Assembly: GCA_963573305.1 (NCBI GenBank)
Contig: OY754329.1
Location: forward strand, 137,193,422 to 137,257,421
Length of the DNA stretch: 64,000 nt
Direction: 5' to 3'
Origin: Pyrrhosoma nymphula
Taxonomy: Eukaryota; Arthropoda; Insecta; Odonata; Coenagrionidae
A program made the position numbers and the translations under genes. Under the pieces are notes generated by a model. The model did not search any database. It saw only the letters and a program-made list of their open reading frames with translations, and was not told the origin of the DNA. Shown here one piece after another: positions 21,926-32,317 of the stretch; position 1 is the stretch's first letter, and every line of letters starts with the position of its first letter.

Positions 21926-22745
21926 TGGATTCCACGTCAGGAAAGCACTGATCGTTTAACATACTATTGAAACTTAATTCGCTATTTTAAAAAACATATC
22001 GTTAAGTAACATGTGTGGGAGGAGATTTTACATGCAATAATTACGTCTCTTCAGCATCATTTTACTCTTGCGGGATCGACATTGCACTTGCACATAGCAG
22101 GGGCCTTCCTTTATAAAGTTAAATCTGGCTAACATTCCAACGATCACGAAATTATTTACACGCTATGCATAAAAAAATAATTTTGCATGCTATGCAAAAA
22201 TTAAATAATATATTTAGATAGTATTTAACAAAAACGTAGCTACCTATCGTTCCCATTTTAAATTATTGGCAACTTCGATTACAGCTGTGTTATGATCTCT
22301 AATTGTTCGCGGAAAAAATGGTATTCTAAAAATTTCCGTCGTGATATACATTTCTCCAATTTTTGTCATATTAAGCATGTGGTCTTACCTACCGTTATAA
22401 CGACGTCAGTTCATTTCAGTCCATACGCGAATGTCCCTTCATCTCCCTCCGATCGTCGATGTGGAACAGACAAGGGGGAGGTTCGGGGGTGAATAGGGGG
22501 ATATTTTGCAGGTGTTCCGAGGGGTTGGCAGGGGTGAAGGGGGGGAGGGGGGTGAAGAGTCGATCAGAAAGACAGGAAGTCACGCCATTTTTCATTTCTA
22601 GAAGTTTCTTCCTCTCCCGACAGCCTGTCAAGAGTGTAGGGAAGGGCAATTTGTTCTCTCGGAGTTCTCATCGGTGTGCCGTCACACTCAGTGGAATCCG
22701 AAGGTATATTTGGCAATACAGCACAAAATAAACGATAAAGACTAA
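21926..22745. other. unassigned sequence
   Basis: AT-rich on the left and G-rich at about 22470-22560. Overlapping open frames on both strands of the G-rich part (up to 90 codons) show no domain. Confidence 0.45.
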
Positions 22746-23345
22746 AGCCTGTTTCGCACGATGCTTTATCCAGCACAAGACCTAGTGTGCTAGCTGCTAT
22801 TTAATATTAAGGACGGAATCCAGTATGATAGATACCGTGATAGAAGGTTTCACACGATCATTGAACTTGTGCTTGCGATGAAGCGGTACTGTCGTCCAAT
22901 GTTGCGAACTGTTTTAATGGAGGATTGAATGAACTGTTTTGCGAATTAAATGGAGGATTTCCATGAAAGAAGGCGACTTTTGGCTGCTGCAGTAATAGGA
23001 GGGATTGTCGAGACATTCACGGCACATTGATTTCACCGCCAAAGAGTGCGTAATACACGCGAATAAGTGAGGCGCTGATTAAAAAAAAGTGAAGACCGCA
23101 CTGCGTTTGTAAAAGCTAACGTGATTGGTCGACGGCTACTAGGTCCTACTGGGAGCTAGTAGCAAACTAGTACCGCATCAATTTTGAAATCAAGCTCAGC
23201 ATTAGCAAGTATTAGCTCAGCCAGTATGATAGCGATTATACTGGCTATCCAGCATGCTGTTTCTATATCACACGATACTGGAAAGCTATTATACTAGCGA
23301 GTATCCTCGAACTTGTGCTGGATCAAGTATCGTGTGAAACGGGCT
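22746..23345. mobile_element. 600-bp MITE, PIF/Harbinger-like
   Basis: The left end AGCCTGTTTCGCACGATGCT and the reverse complement of the right end, AGCCCGTTTCACACGATACT, form inverted repeats that run on to a shared CCAGCACAAG. Flanking TAA trinucleotides at 22743-22745 and 23346-23348 match the 3-bp target preference of PIF/Harbinger elements. The interior has several CTAGTA/TACTAG-like subterminal motifs but no transposase frame, so it is non-autonomous. Its right edge lies only 7 bp from a LINE tail. Confidence 0.85.
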
Positions 23346-23352
23346 TAAAGAA

Positions 23353-23410
23353 GCTTACCCTGCCACACACCGTTGAGGTGGCTTGCAGGGTATTATGTAA
23401 ATTTAGATGA
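23353..23410 (+). mobile_element. LINE 3' tail fragment
   Basis: ACCCTGCCACACACCG, then TTGAGGTGGCTTGCAGGGTA and TTATGTAAATTTAGATGA correspond segment by segment to the 3' end of the 56.3 kb LINE read on its sense strand (CCGCCACACGCC, TTGAGGCGGCTTGCGGGGTA, GTATGTAGATGTAGATG). It is a diverged member of the same tail family. Confidence 0.75.
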
Positions 23411-24261
23411 AATTAATGCAGACTAAAAGTCTAAAATCCTACATCGAAATTAATGCATATTTTCAGCGGTATGGTAGGGACATATTAAACCATTATTCCC
23501 TTATATGGTCTTAACAATGTTAAAACGTCGTGTCTACTGTGGGGTGCTAAAACTTAATCTTAGTATATACTTTGCAATACACTTCTTGCAAAAGAAATCT
23601 CGCAGACGCCATCTCTATGAAGGGGGAGGGGTAATTACGAATGAGTTAGATGAAGTGAAATATCTAAGAATCGCCGGATATTCAGATCCAGCGTGGGGGG
23701 AAGCACATAGATCATGGAGAAGGTTATACTTATGTAACCATACGGTGCGATAAAACGGGGATATTGAAGCCGTTTAAATTCACAACTGGCCATATTGAAT
23801 GGAAGTTTGGGACTTAATGCGCTGAAAAAAAAATATATATATATATGATTAATTAAATTTTTGCTGTACCGTAATGATTTATCTAACTAAATGAAATGAA
23901 AATAATTTCCGAAAATTTACTGCTGTATTCACAAATATTAAGGGCAAACTGCGCGCGATAGCCATGTTGTCTGGATCGTTTTTCGCAAAAAAACTGGCAT
24001 CACTTTCGTTCTTCGAGACGCAATCTACTTCCTTTTTTCACCCTCTTTTTACCTTCTCTCTTTAGTGGAAACTTTTAGGACTGCCGTAGGCGACCTGTAA
24101 ATAAATGTAACCTTTCAGAAATAACGGCATTCATCTGTAATCTTTTAAAATCTCAAACTCCTATCACTGCAAATACTTTTACTGTGTAATAATATTCTCG
24201 GTACTCTAAGAGGGAAACTCTCTGTGGGGAAACACATACAAATCGTAGAAATGTAATCTAT
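23411..24261. other. unassigned sequence with (AT)n microsatellite
   Basis: A (TA)8 run lies at 23832-23847. Nothing else is convincing. A frame at 23640-23753 has a YSDPAW motif superficially like a copia RNase H block (see rejected items). Confidence 0.5.
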
Positions 24262-24888
24262 CTAGCTTATCAATTTCGGCCGTCGGAAGCATATTTTGAC
24301 GGTAATATACGCCCATGCGTCCGCCGGTGTTCGAAGTTGAGACCGTCGTCTTTTTTTCAGCCTTTTCTTATTTTGTAATGAAAAGGACCATAGCTCACTC
24401 GCCTCATCCAAGGTCGTCGTATTCGCTGAAGAGTTTATCTCTTGAGTCTCGAAAATTTCCTCCTCCGACTGACTGACTGACTGACTCCTCGTTTCCGAAA
24501 CATTCATCCTCAAAAATGGCAATCGGCGTCGGTCGTGACCGGGATACGTGCGGAACAGGAAACCATTCGTTAAAAGGAGAAAAAAAATAAAAGAAGAGAG
24601 AATACAAAAGAGTGAGAGTGAGCGCGCGTGGAGTGTGGGAGGAGGAGGAGGATGAGGAGAAGTGTTTTGATGGCGTGGTGGGGAGATGGCGCTTTTAAAT
24701 TCGCGGTCGAGGGTCGGACGAACGACGTAGTCTGCGGCGCGGTCTGGCAACGCTCGATGTTTAGGCTGATTGCTGGTGGTGGAGGAGGAAGCCCAGACCC
24801 TTACCCCTTCGTGGATCCCCATTGCCTTAACCCCTTGTAATTGTAGGCATAGAGGAGAGGGTATTGACAGTGTTCCATATTCATTCAT
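24262..24888 (-). other. long uncharacterised open frame in a GC/purine-rich block
   Basis: The longest non-transposon open frame in the window: 208 codons on the minus strand, from ATG at 24888 to a stop at 24262. The predicted product has a proline-rich stretch (about residues 75-86), a hydrophobic run LSLFCILSSFIFFLLLT that could span a membrane (about 91-107), an S/E/T-rich part and a basic KKRLKKRRR near residue 175. The DNA also has a GACT microsatellite (24464-24484) and GGA repeats, and an antisense frame is open too. I do not recognise a family. A chance frame in biased sequence is more likely than a gene. Confidence 0.2.
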
Positions 24889-25515
24889 TTTCCGTTCACG
24901 GGCTATCTCCCAAAATGCAATTAGAACTCGATAGGATTCGCTCTAGTGCGCTGCTAACTTAGCAACGTATCTGCACCCTTGCTTTCCATTTGTTTCGGAC
25001 ACTGCGCACAAGGCAGCGCACTTCAAAAGAGATCGGGAGCAGAGCTGATATGCGCTAAACAACAAAAGAACGTCGAAAATCTCAAACCACGATTTTCAGC
25101 AGTAAGACATGGATTATGTGAAGTTTTTTAAAATTAATTTATTGTTAAATGATTTGATTTTTGAATGCATATTTTTAACTACTTTGATAACTATACGTAA
25201 ACATTCGGCAGTGACTATAGTGAACCTAGAGAATACCGGCAGGTTTCCAAACGTTTCGACAGCGCGCACCGTTTGATTCATCGTCGATCATGTGAGCTAA
25301 AGTGAGCAGGTGTGGACCGATCTGTGCTAACTTAAACATTATGAATGAAAAGCTCCCATCGTCTAAAAATAAAAAAACGTAGACATTTAAATACATTGAT
25401 CCATAATTGTGCTCACGAATAGGCACATAAGACATGTGTGGTCCATCTCCCGACTTTATTGTTTGGTAATGAAACCTAAATATCCCAGGATAAACATAAA
25501 GATGGTCCAAATGCA
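24889..25515. other. unassigned sequence
   Basis: Nothing recognised. Confidence 0.5.
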
Positions 25516-25870
25516 GTGGGAATGGGGTGCATGAGGAGTGTAAGCGGTAAAAGTAGGAAGAATAGAGTTAAGAATGAGTTGGTCATGGAAAAATGTGAGT
25601 TGGATGCTCCAGTAATGGACATGTATGAAAGAAGCGTATTTCCTTGGTTTGACCACGTCGAGAGAATGGATGGGAGTCGAATAATGAAGCAGATTTATGA
25701 ATTAATGTGAATGATGTGAGGTGGGTATACCGAGGGTATAATCATCATTCGCTCACTAATTTTTGAGGTATACAGAGGGGTATACCGAGAAAATTATGGG
25801 TAAAATGTATTGGATGATACCGATAGTTAAGCTCTTTTGGATATGTCTACCCCGAAAGTGAACAGCCTTG
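25516..25870 (+). mobile_element. LINE 3' end fragment (WFxHVERM family)
   Basis: The plus strand encodes KNELVMEKCELDAPVMDMY, then WFDHVERMDGSRIMKQIYE, the C-terminal region of RTE-like LINE polyproteins (family pattern 'WFGHVERM...K.IY'). It is followed, after a locally duplicated GGTATACCGAG segment (25728-25790), by a 3' UTR word TCTACCCCGAAAGTGAAC at about 25846-25863. The same segments in the same order occur at 38645-39060 and 60605-61165, and part of them at 34222-34398. It is 5'-truncated and broken by a stop at 25708. Confidence 0.82.
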
Positions 25871-26073
25871 GTAGGATATCTTAATCCTAATGTTAGTATT
25901 GAAGTTTTATACTCCCAATTAATGCACCAAAGAAAGAGAAAATTCAACTGAAAAGGAAGCTTAAGGTAATCTCGAAGGAAATAAATGCATTGAGTTCACT
26001 ATCATAAATTTTACCCATGCATTGTGAGATAACAAACAAAATAGACCATAAAATGGAATAGATAAAGATAGAT

Positions 26074-27811
26074 CTTTGGTATAGGAATTAGTACAGTCTT
26101 CGAGATATCTTCCGGCCACACTCCATTCTCATAAATTCTACGAATAAGCGCAAAAAGTTTTCCCCTTCCGTTCTTCCCCATGCTTTTTAAAAACTCTACA
26201 GGTATGTCATCTATTCCCACCGCCTTATTCCTTTTCATGTCTCGTAGATCTCTTACGATTTCGCTATCTAGGATAACTGGTCCGATGCCATCTCTGTCGA
26301 TATCGTCTTCCCTTTCTATATCTAACGTATTGGGCCTTATTTCTTTAACATACTCCGTCCACCTCTCCTGGATCTCTTTCGGTTCTACGATCACCTTTCC
26401 CGTCTTTTCTGTTATCGTTATAATTCCCCTTCCCTTATTACCACCCGTCAGTTCCTTTGCTTTCCTATATAATGCATCTGCTCTTCCCTATTTTTGGTAT
26501 TTCTGTTAACGCGCCGATCTGTTCTCTCCACCACGCCTCTCTTGCTTTCTTTGTTTCTCTTCTATGCCTGTTATTTAATTCTCGGTATTTTCTCTTACCT
26601 AGCTCTGAGTTTACACTCTTCCATTTCCTCATCTCCTGCATCTTCTTTATTATCTCCTTCGTGATCCAGTTTTCTAATTTTAGTTGCACTGACTACGCCT
26701 ACCGTTGCTTTCGCCGCTTCTACAATTCTATTTTTCAAAATTCCATTTTTCAAAATTCCGCATTCATCTTCCACTGATCTAACTCCATGATCCTCACCCA
26801 TTATCTCATCCACCTTCTCTCGATACTTCTTCATTGCTCCAGTTAATGTCTCCGTATTCCACTTTCGTACCCTCCTTCCCATTCAGTTTCCCTTCCCATC
26901 TTTTTCAGTTTTACCCGACATTTCATGACTAATAAGTTGTGGTCTGTGTCTGCATCAGCTCCTGGGTAAGTATGCGAGTTTTAACACTTCCTGTATCTGT
27001 GACGAACCATTATATAATCTATCTGGAGCCTATCTGTGTCTCCTGGCTTCATCCAAGTGTACCTACGTCGAGGGTGATGTCTAAACCATGTATCTGTAAT
27101 TACTAGGTTATTTCTACAGCAAAATTCCACAGCTTTCTCGCCTCGGTCGTTTCTCCTTCCTAACCCGTAATCGCCCACCTCCCGCCCATCTCTTCCTTCA
27201 CCCACCACCGCGTTCCAATTATTATTACTACCAAGTGCTTACTCCCCGGTATCCTACCAAATTATTTCCTCTAGCTGATCATATACCCCATCTACCTCCT
27301 CCTCTTTATGATTAGAGGTAGGCTTATAAACCTGGATTATAACTAAATTCATGGGATCTGCCTTTAGTTCCACGACTATAATCCTATCACTCACCTGTTC
27401 TGCATACATTACTTTTCTACCTAGTTTCCTATTCATTACGAATGCAACCCCGCGCTGACTTTCATTCCCTCCACTATAAATTACTCTATAGCCATCGCTC
27501 CAGTAGTCCCCGTCATCCTTCCATCTTACTTCACCCAGACCCATGATGTTTACACCCACCCTCTCCATTTCTTGCTTTATATTCTCTAGCTTCCCCGCCC
27601 TCAGCATAGTCCAAACATTCCATGTGCCTATTCTGATTGTTTCGTTCCTCATCTTTATCTTCTTTTCCTCTGCTACTGTATTTTCTGAGCAAGGATTTCG
27701 TGTGATGACGACCGCAGGGGCCTTGCTCCCACCGCTGCCGCGCACGACACCTGGCCCTCTGGGCCGAGTCCCGTAGTTGCCAGGATTCATTATCATTTGT
27801 GAACTGTCCAC
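26074..27811 (-). pseudogene. RTE-like LINE: endonuclease and start of reverse transcriptase, 3' part missing
   Basis: Minus-strand frames tile one LINE polyprotein. 27811-27254 has RIGTWNVWTML and GLGEVRWKDDGDYW, the apurinic-type endonuclease motifs containing the catalytic N and E, then IIQVYKPTSN. After a break, 27208-26981 has NNLVITDTWF and RRRYTWMKPGDTDRLQIDYI, the last endonuclease motif. 26882-26465 holds the linker in two frames. 26394 onward starts the reverse transcriptase with KAVGIDDIPVEFLK, and homology stops at VLIPIPK near 26074, before the palm domain with its catalytic aspartates. At least four frame breaks make it inactive. The endonuclease motifs and 'KAxGxDxIPxE' block fit the RTE/CFDP2-like group. 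Unusually for a LINE, the 5' part survives and the 3' part is lost. Confidence 0.93.
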
Positions 27812-28030
27812 AATTTCAAGGTTTTTGTATTAATTGGGATTTACAGCCATTAGGTAGAATAATAATTACATTTATCCCAACATACAAGAAACTTCCCCTG
27901 AACAGTGTAAGTTTAAGCTTGCACAAATGTATCAATTCCCTTCGTAGTCTGGCTAAGTAAGTAAGACCTCTCCTTAAAATAGAAAGGTCTCAGCACTTTG
28001 TTAAACATGCGAGGGCCTCAGAGGGAAACG
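27812..28030. other. short spacer between LINE and 5S-like unit
   Basis: It probably includes the LINE 5' UTR (minus strand), but no boundary is visible. Confidence 0.4.
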
Positions 28031-28138
28031 GCCTGCCACGACGGAAACACCGGTTCCCGATCAGCCGCCGAAGTTAAGTGTCCTTGGGTTCTACTCGAAT
28101 TATGAGGAGGTGATCCACTTATTTCGTCTGAGAACTGT
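28031..28138 (+). repeat. 5S rRNA-derived unit (5S pseudogene or SINE3-like head)
   Basis: CGGTTCCCGATCAGCCG and CCGAAGTTAAG match the most conserved part of animal 5S rRNA (CGGTTC.CGATCACCGAA.TTAAGC) in order. The segment starts GCCTGCCACGACGGAAACACC, like the 5' helix, and continues with GGGTT.TACT and GAGGAGGTGATCC, recalling GGTTAGTACT and GATGGGTGACC of the internal promoter and 3' half. Substitutions in the 3' half rule out a working ribosomal gene. A 5S-derived SINE or a retroposed 5S relic fits. The element's end is not clear; the sequence to about 28210 could be its body. Confidence 0.8.
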
Positions 28139-31100
28139 TTCCCCTGTCTGGACGTGCATAGACAGTATGTGCGAAATGGCCCTAGCCGTCGAAGCACGTT
28201 AAAAAGATAACGAGGAAGTTCTTGGTGGAAGCAACCTTAGGGTAATAAATAAAAGTATGCATATAAGTACATATTATTATGCTTTCGTGAAGTTATCGAC
28301 AGCTAAATTACGCCGCAAAGATCTTGCAGACCGAATGGTACAGAGTCAATACATACATTAACCGCTAACTACATACTTGTGGTCTCGCAGACCGCCGCCA
28401 TTTAAAAAATATGATTTATTTATCTTTGCCTCGTTTCTGAATGCTCCAAAATTGTTTCTTCCAATATATACTAGACTAATATACAATAGATACTACTTGA
28501 CTAATCGATCACCTACTTCTCAGTAATTCAATCGCTGGTTTCCAAATGAATCATTATAGGTAACCTTCTCCCACGTTCTATCAGACATGCGGTCTGTGTT
28601 AATGAATCTTTTTATTCATAGCGTAACCTGTCATTATTGTTCATTTAGTTCTTTTTTTATGAACTTTTCTACTTCTTTTATTTAAATGGGCCATATAAAT
28701 AGAAAATACAGTAAAAATTTATTTGATTTTCTTGTTTAACAAATAGAAAGCTTTAAAAATCATGCATTTCGTCTAAATCTGCAAATTTTAGCGAGATTTT
28801 TTAAAACGGTAAAATATCCCTATTTTTGAACAAATGTCATGATAAATTTTTATGTAAACAAAGTCAAGGTTTTTTTAAGTATATGCAACGTATAAAAAGG
28901 AAAATATGTGCTCTTATTAGCAAAATATTTGCGATTTATGACAAGCGATCTGTGAGACCGGTTGTCTCTGTTATTTTTTGTAATAAACTGTGCCTGTGGT
29001 TACGGATTAGTACTGCAAATCCTTCGTGTGTTCGCGCCGTCCTGTCCATTTTGAGTTGAGAGTTTGAGACATGAGCTGGAAGAAGTGTCGTGAGAGTGCA
29101 AGGCCTCGTTGTGTCCTCTTTGAAGCGAAAGCGCCTCTTTCTCATTTCTCTTCCTCCTTCACTTTTAATAACCTTCCCCGCTTCCCCCCCCTCTTTTAGT
29201 ACCCACGACCACTAGCATGCAGTTTAGGAAAAGGGGGCAGAGTCCATCCCAGAGCCTGCCTGGGCGTCCATTTGGGAGTCAAGTGCCCAGAGAGTCGTCT
29301 CATCCTTTGAGCCTCCTCGCTAAAATGGAAAGTCACACGGAGTGTGGACGCGTTGTCTTTTTGAGTTCTCCACTTAAAAAAAATAAAGTGAGGAACACTT
29401 ATTAACGTCCCACTTTAAGGGAGTAAAGAAGTGTGAGAGATAGCTTTCTTTCGACTTTCTTCATTCCCTTCACGCGTTGAATTTCCAATTTATTTTACTT
29501 TCAGTGGTACGTATTTTGTTTTTGAATGGGCGTGACCAACAATGTGTTCCGAAAAGTGGCAGAAAATAAGGTATAACGTTTCAAACATTGAAGGCGGCTC
29601 CACCGAAAAATGACTAAAATGTTATTTACTTAATTCAAATACCTACGCGCTACTTATTGAAAAGCCTCTATTTGATGAAGTCCTCTATTCCTCTTAAGTC
29701 CTGTTTTTTGTATAAAAAATGAAAATCTTACATTCCCTCGCTATTTTGCTCTCATGATGGAAAATTGCATGGTTTTAATTGCGAAAATGAATTAAAAATG
29801 TGTAAAAATAAGATTTCTTGATCAAATACAAATATTATTTTCGCGAAAATCTGTCCATAAGAAGGAAATACCCACCAAGGGAATGTAATTGTATAGAAAT
29901 ATAGGCACCTCTTTATCTTATAGTTTGAGTTATTAGCTATTAATATCCGGAACTGAAGTCAAAATGAGTTAGTTCCATAGAAATAACGCTGAAATCAGCT
30001 CATTTGGCCGGAAAGTTTTATTTAAAATATACTGTTTCAGTTAAGTAATTAGCAAGGTCCTACCTATCCACGCTGCTTTTTTCTCAAATTGATATTGAAA
30101 TTACTTTGTGTGAAATGGGAGAATGGGGAATATTAATTATTAATTAAAAATATTGGATGACATTTTCGCGAAAAACTGTTTGATTTAAACTAATTTAAGG
30201 AAACTGAATGGTAATAAAATTTAGCCACCTACTCGTCATATTTTTTGAGTTATTAGCAAACTTCTTCTATGCTTTGATTCATTGGTAGTGGCGTTGGAAT
30301 ATAGCTCCATGGCTGGATAAAAAGATCATCAAGGAGTATACTCTAAGTTTAACCAGCAAATTTTGCGCCTTAATTTCGTTTTCCAATACCTAAGGCATGC
30401 CATCAGTGACAGCAACATTTTTTTTAGCAACAGGTACTAACGATAATTTTGGATGCAATAATTGTTTTCACTGCAACCCTGGAAACCTCTTAAACGATAG
30501 ACGGAGAAAATAGTCTCTTGGCTAATGGAGATAGTCTCTTGACCTGGGACGCAATCACAGTTCTCCATAACGCGTGCGCTCGCGTTGTCGTTGTTTTTCC
30601 ATTGCTCTCATGAGGGAAAAAACGTGATGGTTATTCTTCAAATTTTTTCATGTTCTTCAAATTTTTATAACGACAGCGAAAAAGAAGGAATCGTGTTCCG
30701 ACCCCTGAAGGTGTTAAAGGAAGGCAAGGGAAATTTTATCGCTGAATGGAAACTTTTGGGAAGATTCTTACCATAAAATACAGATTTGGATAAAAATGGA
30801 ATACATGACTCGTATACAGGATAGAAACTTCCTCGCTTGTTGTGCGTGACCTTCATTCATATTACTCTTTAAAGGAAGTTTCAAGGTTTCATGGTCTTCT
30901 TCCGTGGTACGAGACAGAAAAGTCGTTTATTTTTTCATTGATTCTTCTATTCACATTTTTTTTTATTCACCTCTTTTTAGTGCCCGTTTCTGGCGTGGGT
31001 ATGATGGTAAGTTATGGACGACGGAAACATGTTGTCCTGCGTGAAATACGCGAAGGTTAAGGGAAAAAATACCGAACTGTAAATTCGTGGGATACCTAGG

Positions 31101-32250
31101 CATAAAAATGTCACTCTTTCCTTTTTTGTCGCGCTTTGATGCGTAGCCTCGAATTCTCGTCTTGGCCCTGACATTCGCGCGGCGAAGATCTTTTACGACT
31201 TCAAAAATGCTGCTTTGTGGTTTAAGGTTATAACGGAACGGGTGTCTCTAAACTTGACCCTAATCTTCTTCTCTCTGGTCCACATTTGTGAGTCTATACT
31301 ATATTGCGTCCAAGGTAATAGCGTAGTTGAGCATTCAAACCAACGACCAATAGGGTACCGCCTTACCTTTAGGGTATGTCTTTAGGCGAGGGAGAGGTGA
31401 CATAGTCGCGACGTCTTCTGGGATGGCTAGCAGCTGATACGATTTTCAGTTTTAAGATGACTTCAATTGTTATTCTTGTATTTTGATTAAATTCTGCTTT
31501 TTACTAAACCTTAGCATGTTTAAACGATAAGTAACTCAATTGTGTAATTTGAAATGAGCTTATGAAAACTTAAACGGAAATTAGCAGAGTTAAAATCTCA
31601 GTTTCACCATGGTGTGCTGCACATCAAAACAATAAAGCAGCGACATCATAGAGACAAAAATACGCCTAATTGCTAATGAAAACACTAGAAAATATGTAAA
31701 TCACCATAATTCTATTTTATATACCTACACGGCAAAGGAAGAGATGAAAAGTAAGCAATGTTTTCACGATCATATGATGTAAGCAAAGGCCGCCATCTTG
31801 GATTATTCGGTTACACCCCCAGGTGGCATTGAAAGTGTTTACTGATTGGTTGCATTTCTAACGGTCAATTGCGCGATTATCTATGACAGGGTGTAGTAAT
31901 TTTTTGGGGAATGAAGGAAATGAGTAGCTTCCTTTAACTGGGTCAAAAAAGTTCATGGATCGAACTTTTTTTTCGATCGAAGTTATTTTTCGATGAAACG
32001 ATCGAAGTTCTTTTTCTTTCGGTACATTTCACTATCAGGTATTATTTTAACATATCTGTAGATACAGTATAAATGAAGAAATAATATATTCACTGCCGAA
32101 GTAATTGGTAAAAATATTTCCTCTTCCCACGCATCATTTGTGAAAACAGGAAAAAGAGATCTAGACACAAAAACGGTACCTCTGCATGCAATCCACTTAC
32201 GACTTTTCCCTCTTAAAATTCCTATTCCTTCATCCATCCCTTTTTTCATG
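28139..32250. other. unassigned AT-rich sequence
   Basis: No gene recognised in about 4.1 kb. A GCCGCCATCTTG word at 31789-31800 equals the mammalian YY1 consensus and contains the GCCAT core bound by the insect homologue Pho, but one hit is weak evidence. GATCGAA-type short repeats occur at about 31950-32008. Confidence 0.45.
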
Positions 32251-32317
32251 GCTGGTGTCCTAACACCCCTTCCCACACGCCTCTGCGGTGGTTCACAGTA
32301 TAGTATGTAGCTGTAGG
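32251..32317 (+). mobile_element. LINE 3' tail fragment
   Basis: GCTGGTGTCCTAACACCCC, TCCCACACGCC, GCGGTGGTTCACAGTA and TAGTATGTAGCTGTAGG correspond in order to the sense-strand end of the 56.3 kb LINE (GCTGGTGTCCTAACACCCC, CGCCACACGCC, GGCGGCTTGCGGGG, TAGTATGTAGATGTAG). Only the last 65 bp or so are recognisable. Confidence 0.82.

Noticed and set aside
23640..23753. YSDPAWGEAHRSWRRLYL, superficially like the copia RNase H block 'YSDaDWag...s.Sgy.f'
   Set aside because: Only a short motif resembles the family, spacing is wrong and no integrase or reverse-transcriptase sequence is nearby.
28031..28138. Functional 5S rRNA gene
   Set aside because: The 3' half has many substitutions in the conserved promoter box and terminal helix, and no tandem copies or clear T-run terminator follow.
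31789..31800. GCCGCCATCTTG as a YY1/Pho site
   Set aside because: A single 12-mer in unassigned DNA, with no promoter context.
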